Assembly (NCBI GenBank): GCA_023134145.1
Contig: JAGLUW010000010.1
Coordinates: 124,001 to 188,000 of the forward strand
Source of the DNA: Sulfuriflexus sp.
Lineage (GTDB): Bacteria > Pseudomonadota > Gammaproteobacteria > AKS1
Length of the DNA: 64,000 nt
Direction: 5' to 3'
The position numbers were made by a program, and so were the translations under genes. The stretch's first letter is position 1, and each line of letters begins with the position of its first letter. The notes under the pieces were generated by a model. It ran no database searches. It was given only the letters and a program-made list of their open reading frames with translations, and was not told where the DNA came from. Shown here in pieces: positions 1-9,099 of this stretch.

Positions 1-1
1 T

Positions 2-298
2 TGTCACAGTCAGGCAATGACCATTAAATTGAATAAAGATGTGCCTTTGGATGAAATCGACAACATCCTTGCTGAGGCCAATGATTGGGTTAAAGTTGTA
101 CCAAATGACCGTGATATCAGCATGAAAGAACTCACTCCGGCTGCCGTTACCGGTACTTTGGATGTGCCAGTGGGGCGTTTACGTAAATTAACCATGGGTA
201 ATGACTATTTGTCAGCCTTCACCGTGGGTGATCAGTTGTTATGGGGGGCTGCAGAGCCACTTCGACGCATGCTACGTATCGTACTAGAGCAAAAATAA
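2..298 (+). CDS. asd: Aspartate-semialdehyde dehydrogenase, C-terminal part (cut by window edge)
   Basis: Asd reduces aspartyl phosphate to aspartate semialdehyde, the branch point to lysine, diaminopimelate, threonine and methionine. The open frame runs in from the left edge, its first codons reading CHSQA, which continue the conserved catalytic-domain tail seen in enterobacterial Asd. The C-terminal signature [11 protein letters not shown], then PVGRLRKL and [20 protein letters not shown] is nearly identical to the E. coli-type enzyme. The ATG at 17 is internal, so this is a partial gene of about 98 visible residues, not a small protein. A strong terminator follows at 353. Confidence 0.95.
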   Translation, partial: CHSQAMTIKLNKDVPLDEIDNILAEANDWVKVVPNDRDISMKELTPAAVTGTLDVPVGRLRKLTMGNDYLSAFTVGDQLLWGAAEPLRRMLRIVLEQK

Positions 299-352
299 TC
301 GAAAATATCCTTTTAATACAGAGGGATAGTTTGTTTTAGCGTTATAACCTTG

Positions 353-388
353 ATCGCTGGTTAGGATGGTTTCCTAGCAGCGATTTTT
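353..388 (+). terminator. Rho-independent terminator of asd
   Basis: ATCGCTG at 353-359 pairs with CAGCGAT at 378-384. An inner TTAGGA/TCCTAG pairing extends the stem, and a run of T follows at 384-388. It sits 55 bases after the asd stop. Confidence 0.85.
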
Positions 389-468
389 CATTATTGAGCT
401 ATTCTTTAATCTTCTTATTAGGATGAGGGCTGGTCGATAGTTTTTCATCATGAAATTTGTAAAATGCT

Positions 469-497
469 AACTATAATGTATAGTTACAAGAACTATA
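469..497. promoter_or_regulatory. Palindrome overlapping a -10 element upstream of fimV
   Basis: AACTATA (469-475) and TATAGTT (479-485) form a perfect 7+3+7 palindrome, and a third half-site AACTATA lies at 491-497, 22 bases from the first. The palindrome covers TATAAT at 472-477, the likely -10 box of fimV; no good -35 is visible 17 bases upstream. The arrangement resembles an operator that would block RNA polymerase. The regulator is unknown. Confidence 0.4.
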
Positions 498-501
498 TAA
501 A

Positions 502-543
502 GGCCATTCTAGTTAATGGCCGATAACCCTGTGATAATAGGGA
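502..543 (+). other. Structured fimV leader: two small hairpins
   Basis: GGCCATT (502-508) pairs with AATGGCC (515-521), and CCCT (527-530) can pair with AGGG (539-542). Both lie in the presumed untranslated leader between the -10 at 472 and the fimV start. Neither is followed by a T run, so they are not terminators. Confidence 0.4.
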
Positions 544-609
544 CAGACTGACACTGTGAATATCTCTGTGCGGTCAATAATTATAATGAATAGAAATGGA
601 GTAGGGACG

Positions 610-3123
610 TTGCGCAAACTCAAAATATTTTTCATTACTGTGGTGTGCCTACTGGCGTCAAATATCGCTTTCACATTAGGTGTTGGTGATATCAAAGTGA
701 ACTCAGGACTGAGTCAGCCATTAGATGCAGAAATTAAACTATTTTCAGTTCGACCAGGTGAAGGCGATAATATTCGTGTCTCGCTAGCGACCTTAAAAGA
801 GTTTGATAAAGCCGGTATTGATCGTCCATTGCATCTTTCTTCTTTGAAATTTAAAGTCGTTGAGAAGGGTGATGGCAACGCCTATATTAAGGTTTATTCA
901 AAAGGTCCAATTCGTGAACCGTTTCTTGATTTCCTAGTTGATATTGATTGGCCAAGTGGCCGCTTGTTGCGTGAATACACCTTATTACTTGATCCACCTA
1001 TATTCACACAGCGTAAGGCTGCACCTGTTCAATCAGCTGTCGTCGCCGCGCCGACTCGTATTATTCGCGAAGAGCTTGCACCAGCACCTGTTGTTTCTAC
1101 TCCTTTATTTGTGCCGACAGCACCGGTAGTGAGTAATAATGAAACTGGCTTGTTCCCACATATTCAAATTGATGAAGCACCTGCACCCGCTGTTACGTTA
1201 GGTGCAACTAAAGCACTTGCTTTGGAGTCAGCTGCGTTTTCTGGGGATAATTATAAGGTTAAGAAAAGCGAAACACTTTGGTCTATAGCGAGAAGTGTTC
1301 GTCCTGACGATAGCATTAGCGTGTCACAGATGATGATTGCATTGCAGCAAGCAAATCCTGAAGCATTCGCAAATAATAATATTAATGGTTTGAAGTCGGG
1401 TTTTGTTTTACGCATACCTGATCGTGCTGATATCGAAGCAATCGGACATAGCCAAGCGTTAAGAAACTCACTTCAGCAGAATGAACTTTGGCGTGCTGCG
1501 CAAGATAACTTAGCTAGCGCGGTAACACCGAGTGGCACAACAGCGCTAACAACAACAAATAAGACAGCGACGGCTACACCGAAGCAAGAACAAGCTTCAA
1601 TCAAGCTGATTACACCCGATGCTAATGCCGGTGCGGCGGCACAAGGTGGCGGGGTAGATGCAGGAGCTTCATCTGAGAAACTTGCTCTTGCGACTGAGCA
1701 GTTGGCTTCAAAAGATAAAGAGAATGATGAATTACAAGATCGTGTTCAATCTCTTGAAGATCAAATCGGTTCAATGGAACGTTTGCTTGAGTTGAAAGAC
1801 GATTCACTTTCTGAATTGCAAAATAAACTCACCACTGAAACATCTAAGCCAGCGGTAGAAACAGCACCAATGGTTGAAGCAACGCCTGAGCCAGTTGTTG
1901 CAGAGAAAAAACCAGAGCCTGCACCGGTTGTAAAACCAATAGTGAAGGAAGAGGCTAAAGTTAATCCATACGCCTTAGCTGAAGCTGAAGCGCCAAAAGC
2001 GAAACCAGCGGCAGCTAAACCAGCAGAAACGAGTTTGTTTGATGACCCAATTATTCTAGCGGCAGCCATTGCTGTATTGCTAGCAATACTAGTACTTGTT
2101 TGGTTGATGATGAAACGTCGTCAAAATAATATGCAGCAGTTCCCTGAAAGCATATTGTCTAGCAAGCCAGCAAACGTTAGTGCAAGTAAGCCAAATAATG
2201 AAACAACATTGTTGAGTGATTTCGCACCAAGTGCAATGGATGGTGCTATTGAGTCAGATTCAAGTGAAGTTGATCCATCAGCTGAAGCCGATGTTTACAT
2301 TGCTTATGGTAAGCATCAGCAAGCAGAAGAATTATTATTGGCATCAATTGAACAAGAACCAGATCGTCTTGATCTTAGATTGAAGTTGATGGAAGTTTAT
2401 CATGCGACAGGTAACGCAGATTCTTTCTTAGTTCAGGCGAGTCATTTGAATGGTGCAATGGATGATCAAAGCACAGCCTTGTGGGATAAAGCTGTTGTGA
2501 TGGGACGTGAGTTATGTCCTGGTAATGATTTATTCGGTAGCGATGTAAATGAGAATGAAGATGATTTTGCTGACCTAGAAGGAATTGCAGATTTAGATGA
2601 CGATTTAGATTTAAATCTTGAGATGGATGACACGCTTACAATTGATGAGCCTGAAGAAATCTCAATGGACACATCTGATGATGAACTATCATTAGATATG
2701 GACATGGATTTAGAGTCACTAGATACAAGTGATGATAAAGATGATGGCCTATCACTTGATATGGGTGATTTGACTCTCGACATTGAAGAAGACGCTGCCG
2801 CTGAGCCTGAAGCGGCACTGGACATTGGTGAGCTAACTCTTGAGATTGAAGATGACACAACAGCTTCGCCAACTGAAGAAGCCAGCTTTGATCTCGGTGA
2901 CGAAATTGAGCTTGATGTTGATGACATGCTTGAAGATGTTGATAGCGATGAAGATGATGACGGTATCCTCGGTATGGATGAGGTTGCTACTAAATTGGAT
3001 CTTGCTAAAGCCTATATCGATATGGGTGACCCAGACGGTGCCCGCGCAATTCTTGATGAGGTATTGACTGAAGGTAATGATGACCAACAGTCAGAAGCGA
3101 AGGGACTGATTGAACAGTTATAA
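610..3123 (+). CDS. fimV: FimV/HubP-type peptidoglycan-binding polar hub protein
   Basis: FimV-family proteins are inner-membrane polar organisers needed for type IV pilus assembly, twitching and pole marking. A signal sequence comes first, then the FimV N-terminal domain with the typical LNQPLDAEI-like motif (here LSQPLDAEIKL). A LysM domain lies at about 214-275 (NYKVKKSETLWSIA), followed by a coiled coil, a Pro/Ala/Glu-rich linker, one membrane helix near 479-502, a very acidic Asp/Glu-rich cytoplasmic region and a C-terminal TPR-like FimV domain (VATKLDLAKAYIDMGD). I chose TTG at 610: GGAG at 598-601 is 8 bases upstream and the product starts with RKLKIFF, a normal signal-peptide head. 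In-frame GTG 556 and ATG 586 lack a good ribosome site. Confident in family, moderate on start. Confidence 0.9.
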   Translation: MRKLKIFFITVVCLLASNIAFTLGVGDIKVNSGLSQPLDAEIKLFSVRPGEGDNIRVSLATLKEFDKAGIDRPLHLSSLKFKVVEKGDGNAYIKVYSKGPIREPFLDFLVDIDWPSGRLLREYTLLLDPPIFTQRKAAPVQSAVVAAPTRIIREELAPAPVVSTPLFVPTAPVVSNNETGLFPHIQIDEAPAPAVTLGATKALALESAAFSGDNYKVKKSETLWSIARSVRPDDSISVSQMMIALQQANPEAFANNNINGLKSGFVLRIPDRADIEAIGHSQALRNSLQQNELWRAAQDNLASAVTPSGTTALTTTNKTATATPKQEQASIKLITPDANAGAAAQGGGVDAGASSEKLALATEQLASKDKENDELQDRVQSLEDQIGSMERLLELKDDSLSELQNKLTTETSKPAVETAPMVEATPEPVVAEKKPEPAPVVKPIVKEEAKVNPYALAEAEAPKAKPAAAKPAETSLFDDPIILAAAIAVLLAILVLVWLMMKRRQNNMQQFPESILSSKPANVSASKPNNETTLLSDFAPSAMDGAIESDSSEVDPSAEADVYIAYGKHQQAEELLLASIEQEPDRLDLRLKLMEVYHATGNADSFLVQASHLNGAMDDQSTALWDKAVVMGRELCPGNDLFGSDVNENEDDFADLEGIADLDDDLDLNLEMDDTLTIDEPEEISMDTSDDELSLDMDMDLESLDTSDDKDDGLSLDMGDLTLDIEEDAAAEPEAALDIGELTLEIEDDTTASPTEEASFDLGDEIELDVDDMLEDVDSDEDDDGILGMDEVATKLDLAKAYIDMGDPDGARAILDEVLTEGNDDQQSEAKGLIEQL

Positions 3124-3142
3124 ACATTTCTATTTTACGAAG

Positions 3143-3174
3143 CAACCGGCACATTGATGCCGGTTGTTTGCGTT
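3143..3174 (+). terminator. Terminator after fimV
   Basis: CAACCGGCA (3143-3151) and TGCCGGTTG (3158-3166) form a perfect 9-bp stem with a 6-base loop, followed by a T-rich tail. The in-frame TTG at 3164 lies in this stem, which argues against it as the start of the next gene. Confidence 0.75.
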
Positions 3175-3181
3175 TAGAGCT

Positions 3182-3859
3182 ATGCATCCTTTTATAAAAA
3201 TTCTTTGCCTGTTAGCAACAACGATTCTATTGATATCCGCAAGCCCGATGCGGACACTTATAATAGTAATTATTTTAAGTCTGCTTTTATTATTCATGGG
3301 CTTGGAATACCTTCAGGCAAGCTGGAAGATGTGTAGGCGAATGAAGTGGTTTTGGCTCTCATTACTAATTTTATATGGTTGGTTTATTCCTGGGACACCA
3401 ATTTTTATTTTTGAAAATATATCAGTTGAGTATATTCCTAGTATTGAAGGTTTAAGTGCAGGCGGATTAAGGGCTATTGCTTTATTAAGTATTGTTAGTG
3501 CTGTGGTGTTAATGATGAAATCGACTTCGCAACAAGAGCTGATAGTTTCTATTATGTGGTTAATTTCTCCATTACGTTTATTTAAGATAAAAACTGCACA
3601 GTTTGCGGCACGATTGGTATTAACCTTAGATGCGGTAACCAATACCGAGATTGGAATTAAAGATGCTTTGAAAAAGTCTGACACTGAAATATCGATTTTT
3701 CAATGCGGTATAAATTCAATGGCAAACTTATTAGTCAATATAGAGATGCAAGCAATTAAAAATACAGATACCAAGGTTGTATTACCGCGACTAGATGCGC
3801 CAGCATTATATCAATGGTTAATTCCTTTAATACTGATTGCTGGATTACAAAGCCTATGA
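3182..3859 (+). CDS. EcfT/CbiQ-like multi-pass membrane protein
   Basis: About 225 residues with four to five hydrophobic helices, including one at the extreme C terminus. The central part (GLSAGGLRAIALLSIVS, then MKSTSQQELIVSIMWLISP followed by a run ending RLVLTLDAV) resembles the T component of energy-coupling-factor transporters, which links a substrate-binding membrane subunit to two ATPases. No ECF ATPase or S component lies nearby, so any partner must be encoded elsewhere or the protein has another role. ATG 3182 is preferred to the in-frame TTG 3164, which lies inside the fimV terminator stem. It overlaps truA by ATGA, which implies translational coupling. Family assignment is tentative. 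Confidence 0.6.
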   Translation: MHPFIKILCLLATTILLISASPMRTLIIVIILSLLLLFMGLEYLQASWKMCRRMKWFWLSLLILYGWFIPGTPIFIFENISVEYIPSIEGLSAGGLRAIALLSIVSAVVLMMKSTSQQELIVSIMWLISPLRLFKIKTAQFAARLVLTLDAVTNTEIGIKDALKKSDTEISIFQCGINSMANLLVNIEMQAIKNTDTKVVLPRLDAPALYQWLIPLILIAGLQSL

Positions 3860-4638
3860 TAAAAATAGCATTGGGTATTGAATATGATGGCTCGGTCTAT
3901 AATGGTTGGCAGAGTCAGAAGCATGGCCATGGTGTACAAGAAGAAGTTGAAAAAGCACTTTCAATTGTTGCAGATCAAGATGTGAAAGTTATTTGCGCAG
4001 GACGCACCGATACAGGTGTGCATGCCTTGGCGCAGGTTGTGCATTTTGAAACAACGGCTGAACGCAGTGAACGATCTTGGGTTTTAGGTGCAAATGCAAA
4101 CCTGCCAAAAAATATTTCTGTGCATTGGGCTAAACCTGTACGTGAAGATTTTCACGCGCGTTTTTCAGCATTAAGTCGTCGTTATCAATACATTATTCTT
4201 AATCAATTTTCACGGCCAGCGGTGCTTTCAAAAAAAGTGACTTGGCAAGGGTTGGAGCTTGATGTTGAGTTAATGTCACAAGCGGCGAAGACATTAGTTG
4301 GCGAACATGATTTTAGTTCATATCGCGCAGTTGCCTGTCAGGCAAATAGTCCGGTGCGAACAATTCAGCATCTACATGTAACACGCACAGGTAATTTCAT
4401 TTGTATCGATATACAAGCTAATGCTTTTTTACAGCACATGGTGAGAAATATTGCCGGTGTATTAATAAGTATTGGTAGTGGCGAGCAACCAGTCGATTGG
4501 GCAAAACAAGTGTTGGAATTCCGTGATAGAAAGTTAGGTGGTGTAACGGCCGCACCTGATGGTCTGTATTTTATGCATGTAGAATATCCAGATGAATTTG
4601 CCATTCCTGCGATTGCAGGGAATGGCTTACCCATTTAA
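3856..4638 (+). CDS. truA: tRNA pseudouridine(38-40) synthase TruA
   Basis: TruA isomerises uridines 38, 39 and 40 in the anticodon stem-loop of many tRNAs. The N-terminal GIEYDGSVYNGWQ and the catalytic-loop motif AGRTDTGVHALAQ, carrying the nucleophilic Asp, are present. The C-terminal conserved stretch FLQHMVRNIAGVL is intact. About 260 residues, the normal length. I chose ATG 3856, which overlaps the upstream stop as ATGA and gives the family start MIKIALGIEYDG; the open frame upstream to 3814 lies inside the preceding gene and is not conserved. Confidence 0.96.
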   Translation: MIKIALGIEYDGSVYNGWQSQKHGHGVQEEVEKALSIVADQDVKVICAGRTDTGVHALAQVVHFETTAERSERSWVLGANANLPKNISVHWAKPVREDFHARFSALSRRYQYIILNQFSRPAVLSKKVTWQGLELDVELMSQAAKTLVGEHDFSSYRAVACQANSPVRTIQHLHVTRTGNFICIDIQANAFLQHMVRNIAGVLISIGSGEQPVDWAKQVLEFRDRKLGGVTAAPDGLYFMHVEYPDEFAIPAIAGNGLPI

Positions 4639-4688
4639 CTATTTGGTGAAATCCAACAATACTTCGTAAAGCCATGACTTGATTGATG

Positions 4689-5081
4689 TTAGCCTTTTTT
4701 AGCTAGTTGATTATAACCAGTGAATAGTGGCTCATTTCTTTCAAACTGCACTACAGGCTGGCGACGTTCGTTAAAACGGCGTTCGATCTTACCCCACAAT
4801 AATTCACGCCAATTTAATGCACGACGATCATTATTACCCGCACGGTACTCATATTCACGTAGTGATATTGGTTTGCCGTTGAGTTTCTTGCCGTGAAGTT
4901 TTTTGATTGCTTTTAAAGCGAGTTTTTCTGGTTCAATATCAACTTGTGCACAAAAATAAGTTGAGTTATCAAATTTGAGTTTACGTAATGAGAATGTGGC
5001 ATCTTTTCCATAGCGGCCAAAGAATTTACGTAGTTCCACTTCTCTTATATCTGCCGTGATATTACTGATGAAAATTTCCAT
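4689..5081 (-). CDS. RRM-type RNA-binding protein
   Basis: About 130 residues with one RNA-recognition motif at the N terminus: the RNP2-like strand MEIFISNI is at residues 1-8 and the alpha/beta pattern continues to KLNGKPISLREYEYR near residue 75. The RNP1-like strand (STYFCAQVDI) is degenerate but keeps aromatic residues. A basic tail with NDRRALNWRELLWGK and RRFNERR follows. Bacterial single-RRM proteins are usually small RNA-binding or cold-related factors; the target is unknown. ATG 5081 has GGAGGT six bases upstream; the GTG at 5087 abuts that site and is unlikely. It is transcribed toward truA. Confidence 0.75.
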   Translation of the reverse strand: MEIFISNITADIREVELRKFFGRYGKDATFSLRKLKFDNSTYFCAQVDIEPEKLALKAIKKLHGKKLNGKPISLREYEYRAGNNDRRALNWRELLWGKIERRFNERRQPVVQFERNEPLFTGYNQLAKKG

Positions 5082-5143
5082 TTTCACACCTCCATGTTTA
5101 GTGTGCTTTCAGCATACTCTTAGGCCACATAGATGAGAAGTTC

Positions 5144-5377
5144 TTAATCGTTGCTTAGATCCTGTTTAGCCTTATTGGCAGTGACTAAATTGCAGGTTTC
5201 AGATTCATCGTCGTAGCAAATGACAACTTTCCCATCGCTAAGCTGTTGATGTACCTGAGTAACCATTGTTTCACGGCTCACTTCTAATTCACCGTAATCA
5301 GTGCCCTCACGATCAATAAATTCTTCGATGAGTGCGGTTAAAGTCGCTTTTTGCAGTTCTTGGTAAGGGATAAGCAT
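5144..5377 (-). CDS. YheU family (UPF0270) protein
   Basis: A 77-residue protein that matches E. coli YheU along its length: MLIPYQEL at the start, then ALIEEFIDREGTDYGELE, and a tail with VVICYDDESETCNLV. The family has no assigned biochemical role. Starts at 5386 and 5383 (MMH) are also in frame; I chose ATG 5377 because family members begin MLIP. It lies upstream of the RRM gene on the same strand, with 62 bases between. Confidence 0.8.
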   Translation of the reverse strand: MLIPYQELQKATLTALIEEFIDREGTDYGELEVSRETMVTQVHQQLSDGKVVICYDDESETCNLVTANKAKQDLSND

Positions 5378-5518
5378 GTGCATCATGATATGACGGATGT
5401 GACTAATAATACAACGTAGGAATGTGTCACAAAATATTCATCTGCGTGTCACCGTAGAGTCACTGAAATTACCGAGACTGCTCAACGTGCACTTTGGCAC
5501 ATGATATGGAGTATGCAA

Positions 5519-5689
5519 ATGAATCTATATATTAAAGAAATGTCTGATAACACAGCATTATTGCTGACTGATCTCGGTAATGTGATAGCGACATTTGGCA
5601 GTGTTGATGATGCTGTTCAGGAATGTTCAGACTGGCTGCAGACTAATGATTGTATTTCTGATCACATGGAATGCTATTTCGCCGACTAA
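5519..5689 (+). CDS. Small acidic hypothetical protein
   Basis: 56 residues beginning MNLYIKEMSDNTALLL and ending with a Cys/Asp-rich tail (ECSDWLQTNDC, then HMECYFAD). I do not recognise it. GGAG at 5508-5511 stands 7 bases before ATG 5519, which favours this start over ATG 5501 and 5513. It lies alone between a leftward pair and a leftward protease gene. The composition resembles a folded alpha/beta domain rather than noise, but expression is unproven. Confidence 0.5.
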   Translation: MNLYIKEMSDNTALLLTDLGNVIATFGSVDDAVQECSDWLQTNDCISDHMECYFAD

Positions 5690-5710
5690 TTCGGCGAGGT
5701 AGTGGTTTTG

Positions 5711-6235
5711 CTACTCTAAGATAAGGTTGCGACCACCAAGTAAAAATACCCATGCCATGACAGTGAGCCAGTGCATGACTATCGAAACCCATAGTGATCG
5801 TGAAAAGATATAGCCAAGACTGCACACCATGCCTAATACAAATGCTATTAACAGGAACCAAGGATCGAGAAAGAAAACTTGTGCCTTCGGATTTATTGTA
5901 AGTGCGTTAAGCGGATGCCAGAGTACAAAGAGAATCGAGCTCATTAAGCTGTAGAATGCGATTTCTTTGGCTCCTTTAAAACAGGTGTCATTCGGTATTA
6001 ATAAGCCCCTAAAGATTATCTCTTCAAACATCGACGGAAATAGAAAAAGCGCAAAGGGTAGAATATACACAAGCGTTGAGTCGATTACCTCGTAGTTGAG
6101 AAGCCCCGTGGTTAATCCTATTGCTGAGGCAATAATTGCGAATATGATGAACAATCCAATATTAAGTATGAGTTTATGCCATGGGGCAGTTTTTAGGCCG
6201 GTGATGAGGTTTTTTCGTAGGTATTGAATCATCAT
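5711..6235 (-). CDS. CPBP-family intramembrane protease
   Basis: A 174-residue protein with about five membrane helices. The CPBP (CAAX protease/bacteriocin-processing) motif EEIIFRG is present near residue 70, followed by the His-containing helix ends LWHPLNAL and SIVMHWLTVMAW. Together these supply the Glu-Glu/Arg and His residues of the family active site. In bacteria such proteins process or give immunity to peptides, or are uncharacterised. Divergently transcribed from trpF. No bacteriocin gene is visible nearby. Confidence 0.8.
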   Translation of the reverse strand: MMIQYLRKNLITGLKTAPWHKLILNIGLFIIFAIIASAIGLTTGLLNYEVIDSTLVYILPFALFLFPSMFEEIIFRGLLIPNDTCFKGAKEIAFYSLMSSILFVLWHPLNALTINPKAQVFFLDPWFLLIAFVLGMVCSLGYIFSRSLWVSIVMHWLTVMAWVFLLGGRNLILE

Positions 6236-6347
6236 TTATGTCCGCGGATTTTTGCTTGAGTATAACGTTTTATCCTTTTATATCTAAAGAGTGTGTCTTC
6301 GGCTAAAATGAGCCCATCTTTTAAATGGCTTAATTTTGGATGCCTTG

Positions 6348-6965
6348 ATGACAACACGGATAAAAATATGTGGGATTACCCGTCCAGAAGACGCAATTGC
6401 GGTGGCCGATGCCGGTGCGGATGCGATTGGGCTGGTGTTTTATCCTAAATCTCCCCGTGCAGTGACCATTGAGCAAGCACAGGCTATTTGTGCCGTATTA
6501 CCGCCGTTTATCACGGTTGTGGCGCTATTCGTCGATGCGGAGCACTTTGAGATTGAGGACGTATTGGCCGGAGTGCCCATCGATTTGTTGCAATTTCATG
6601 GCTCAGAGACCCCTGCACAGTGTGCGGCCTTCACTACTCCTTATATAAAGGCCATTCGTATGCGTGAAGATGCCGATTTGAGCGATGCCGTGCAGCAATA
6701 TAGCTCGGCGCGGGGCTTATTGGTGGATACCTTTAATCCAGATGAGGCGGGTGGTACCGGTGAAGTTTTTGACTGGGATCGCGTGCCAGATGACCTCGAT
6801 ACGCCTATAATCCTCGCCGGTGGTTTGGAGCCGGGCAATGTCGGTGCCGCCATCCAACAACTTAGCCCCTATGCGGTTGATGTCAGTAGTGGCGTTGAAC
6901 AGGGCAAGGGTATTAAAGATGTCGACAAGATTCAGGCATTTGTGAAAGCGGTTCGCACCGCGTAA
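6348..6965 (+). CDS. trpF: Phosphoribosylanthranilate isomerase
   Basis: TrpF converts N-(5-phosphoribosyl)anthranilate to the CdRP precursor of indole-glycerol phosphate in tryptophan synthesis. This is a TIM-barrel of about 205 residues with [13 protein letters not shown], carrying the catalytic Cys, at the N terminus. The phosphate-binding end has [35 protein letters not shown] and [17 protein letters not shown] 6348 is chosen over the in-frame TTG 6336, since family members start just before the RIKICG strand. First gene of trpF-trpB-trpA, with an 11-base gap to trpB. No trp leader peptide or attenuator is visible upstream. Confidence 0.96.
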   Translation: MTTRIKICGITRPEDAIAVADAGADAIGLVFYPKSPRAVTIEQAQAICAVLPPFITVVALFVDAEHFEIEDVLAGVPIDLLQFHGSETPAQCAAFTTPYIKAIRMREDADLSDAVQQYSSARGLLVDTFNPDEAGGTGEVFDWDRVPDDLDTPIILAGGLEPGNVGAAIQQLSPYAVDVSSGVEQGKGIKDVDKIQAFVKAVRTA

Positions 6966-6976
6966 TAACGAGTTTA

Positions 6977-8197
6977 ATGAAAATGAGTGAACAGCAAGCT
7001 GATTATATGAATATGCCTGATGAACGCGGGCATTTTGGCCCCTATGGCGGACGTTTTGTTTCAGAAACATTGATGGCCGCGATTGAAGAACTGACCGAGG
7101 CCTATGAAATCGCAATCAAGGATCCAGAATTCCTTGCCGAGTTTGATCACGATCTACAACACTATGTTGGGCGTCCATCACCTTTGTATTTTGCCAAGAG
7201 CTGGACTGAAAAGTTAGGTGGCGCGCAGATTTATTTAAAACGTGAAGATCTTAATCACACCGGTGCGCATAAAATTAATAACACCATTGGCCAAGCATTG
7301 CTCGCCAAGCGTTTAGGTAAGAAACGTATTATTGCTGAAACCGGTGCAGGACAACACGGTGTTGCGACAGCAACGGTTGCCGCGCGTTTTGGTATGGAAT
7401 GTATCGTTTACATGGGTGCAGAAGATATTCAACGTCAGGCGCTGAATGTTTATCGCATGAAGTTACTAGGCGCAGAAGTCGTGCCTGTGACATCGGGTTC
7501 AGCAACATTGAAAGATGCGCTTAACGAAGCGATGCGTGATTGGGTAACCAATGTTGATACGACTTTTTATATTATTGGCACGGTTGCAGGCCCTCATCCA
7601 TATCCCGCGATGGTACGTGATTTTCAGGCGATAATTGGTCGTGAAGCACGCGAACAAATTCTTAAGCAAGCAGGTCGTTTACCAGATGCCTTAGTTGCTT
7701 GTGTTGGTGGTGGTTCAAATGCGATTGGTTTGTTCTATCCATTTTTAAATGACACCGATGTAAAAATTTACGGTGTTGAAGCCGCAGGTGATGGACTTGA
7801 AACCGGTCATCATGCTGCACCATTATGCGCAGGTCAGCCTGGCGTATTGCATGGTAATCGTACTTACCTAATGGAAGATCCGAATGGCCAGATCATCGAA
7901 ACACATTCGATCTCAGCGGGTTTAGATTATCCCGGTGTCGGTCCTGAACATGCATGGTTAAAAGATGTTGGTCGCGTCGAGTATGTTGCGATTGATGATA
8001 AAGAAGCACTCGCGGGTTTCCATGATTTATCTCGCATTGAAGGAATTCTACCTGCACTCGAATCAAGTCATGCTCTCGCTTATGTTACTAAGCTGGCGCC
8101 GACCATGAAGAAAGATCAAATTATTATTGTTAACTTGTCAGGTCGCGGAGATAAAGATATTCATACCGTGGCGGCGAGCGAAGGAATTGAGTTTTAG
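6977..8197 (+). CDS. trpB: Tryptophan synthase beta chain
   Basis: The beta subunit condenses indole with serine using pyridoxal phosphate. It is 406 residues, the normal length. It carries [14 protein letters not shown], the PLP-lysine motif [15 protein letters not shown], the glycine-rich phosphate loop [10 protein letters not shown] and the C-terminal NLSGRGDKD. The product partners with TrpA encoded 2 bases downstream. ATG AAA ATG at the start leaves a second possible start two codons in. Confidence 0.98.
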   Translation: MKMSEQQADYMNMPDERGHFGPYGGRFVSETLMAAIEELTEAYEIAIKDPEFLAEFDHDLQHYVGRPSPLYFAKSWTEKLGGAQIYLKREDLNHTGAHKINNTIGQALLAKRLGKKRIIAETGAGQHGVATATVAARFGMECIVYMGAEDIQRQALNVYRMKLLGAEVVPVTSGSATLKDALNEAMRDWVTNVDTTFYIIGTVAGPHPYPAMVRDFQAIIGREAREQILKQAGRLPDALVACVGGGSNAIGLFYPFLNDTDVKIYGVEAAGDGLETGHHAAPLCAGQPGVLHGNRTYLMEDPNGQIIETHSISAGLDYPGVGPEHAWLKDVGRVEYVAIDDKEALAGFHDLSRIEGILPALESSHALAYVTKLAPTMKKDQIIIVNLSGRGDKDIHTVAASEGIEF

Positions 8198-8199
8198 TT

Positions 8200-9012
8200 A
8201 TGAGTCGTATTGAAATAAAATTTAAGTCATTACGTGAAACGGGTCGCAAAGCATTAATACCTTATGTGACGGCAGGTGATCCTGTTGCAGCGGTAACCGT
8301 TCCTTTGATGCATGACATGGTGAAGGCCGGTGCGGATATTATTGAACTAGGTGTACCATTTTCTGATCCAATGGCCGATGGCCCGGTTATTCAAAAAGCC
8401 AGTGAACGTGCATTAGTGCATGGCATTAGTTTGCATGATGTCTTTGCAATGGTTAAAGAATTCCGTGAAAAAGATAACGAAACACCTGTTGTGTTAATGG
8501 GCTATCTAAATCCGATTGAAGTTATGGGTTATGCCAGTTTTGCTAAGCAAGCAGGTACGGCCGGAGTGGATGGTGTGTTGACGGTTGATTTACCACCAGA
8601 AGAGGGTAGTGAGTTTGTTGCCGAATTGGCAAAGTATGAACTTGATCCTATTTTCCTTATTGCGCCGACAACAACCGATGCACGAATTAAAAAATTATGT
8701 TCAGCAGCCAGTGGTTTTGTTTATTATGTATCAGTAAAGGGTGTGACAGGCGCAGCAACATTAGATGCCGGTGCAGTAGCCGATAAAATGACCGCGATTC
8801 GGAAACATACTGACATGCCTGTTGGCGTTGGTTTTGGCATTAAAGATGCTGAATCAGCAGCCAATGTAGGTGCAGTTGCCGATGCCGTGGTTGTCGGCAG
8901 CGTTTTGGTTAATCAGGCCGATCTCAATCAGGACAATCCAGAAGCTGTTTCCCCCGCAATTTGCACTATTTTGACTGATATCCGCCAAGCACTGGATAAA
9001 CTAGTAAAATAG
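8200..9012 (+). CDS. trpA: Tryptophan synthase alpha chain
   Basis: TrpA cleaves indole-3-glycerol phosphate and channels indole to TrpB. It is a TIM-barrel of 270 residues with [11 protein letters not shown], the catalytic Glu in [21 protein letters not shown], the second catalytic Asp in [14 protein letters not shown] and the phosphate site VGFGIKDAE. It follows trpB after 2 bases, so translation is probably coupled. Confidence 0.98.
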   Translation: MSRIEIKFKSLRETGRKALIPYVTAGDPVAAVTVPLMHDMVKAGADIIELGVPFSDPMADGPVIQKASERALVHGISLHDVFAMVKEFREKDNETPVVLMGYLNPIEVMGYASFAKQAGTAGVDGVLTVDLPPEEGSEFVAELAKYELDPIFLIAPTTTDARIKKLCSAASGFVYYVSVKGVTGAATLDAGAVADKMTAIRKHTDMPVGVGFGIKDAESAANVGAVADAVVVGSVLVNQADLNQDNPEAVSPAICTILTDIRQALDKLVK

Positions 9013-9040
9013 AGAGCAGGCATAGCCCCAAAAACTGCGC

Positions 9041-9046
9041 TATAAT
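9041..9046 (+). promoter_or_regulatory. Possible -10 box for accD
   Basis: A perfect TATAAT lies 54 bases before accD, within an 87-base gap after trpA. No convincing -35 hexamer lies 16-18 bases upstream, so accD may have its own weak or activated promoter in addition to read-through from trpFBA. Confidence 0.3.
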
Positions 9047-9099
9047 TAGATTCTTAGCGGAATATAGTCAGAAACCTCTTTAAGAAAGTAGCATATATT

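Noticed and set aside
2466-2927. 153-codon reverse-strand ORF rich in Ser opposite fimV
   Set aside because: It is the antisense of the acidic Asp/Glu-rich region of FimV; low-complexity shadow with no ribosome site.
6236-6347. trp leader or attenuator upstream of trpF
   Set aside because: No short ORF with tandem Trp codons and no terminator/antiterminator pair in the gap.
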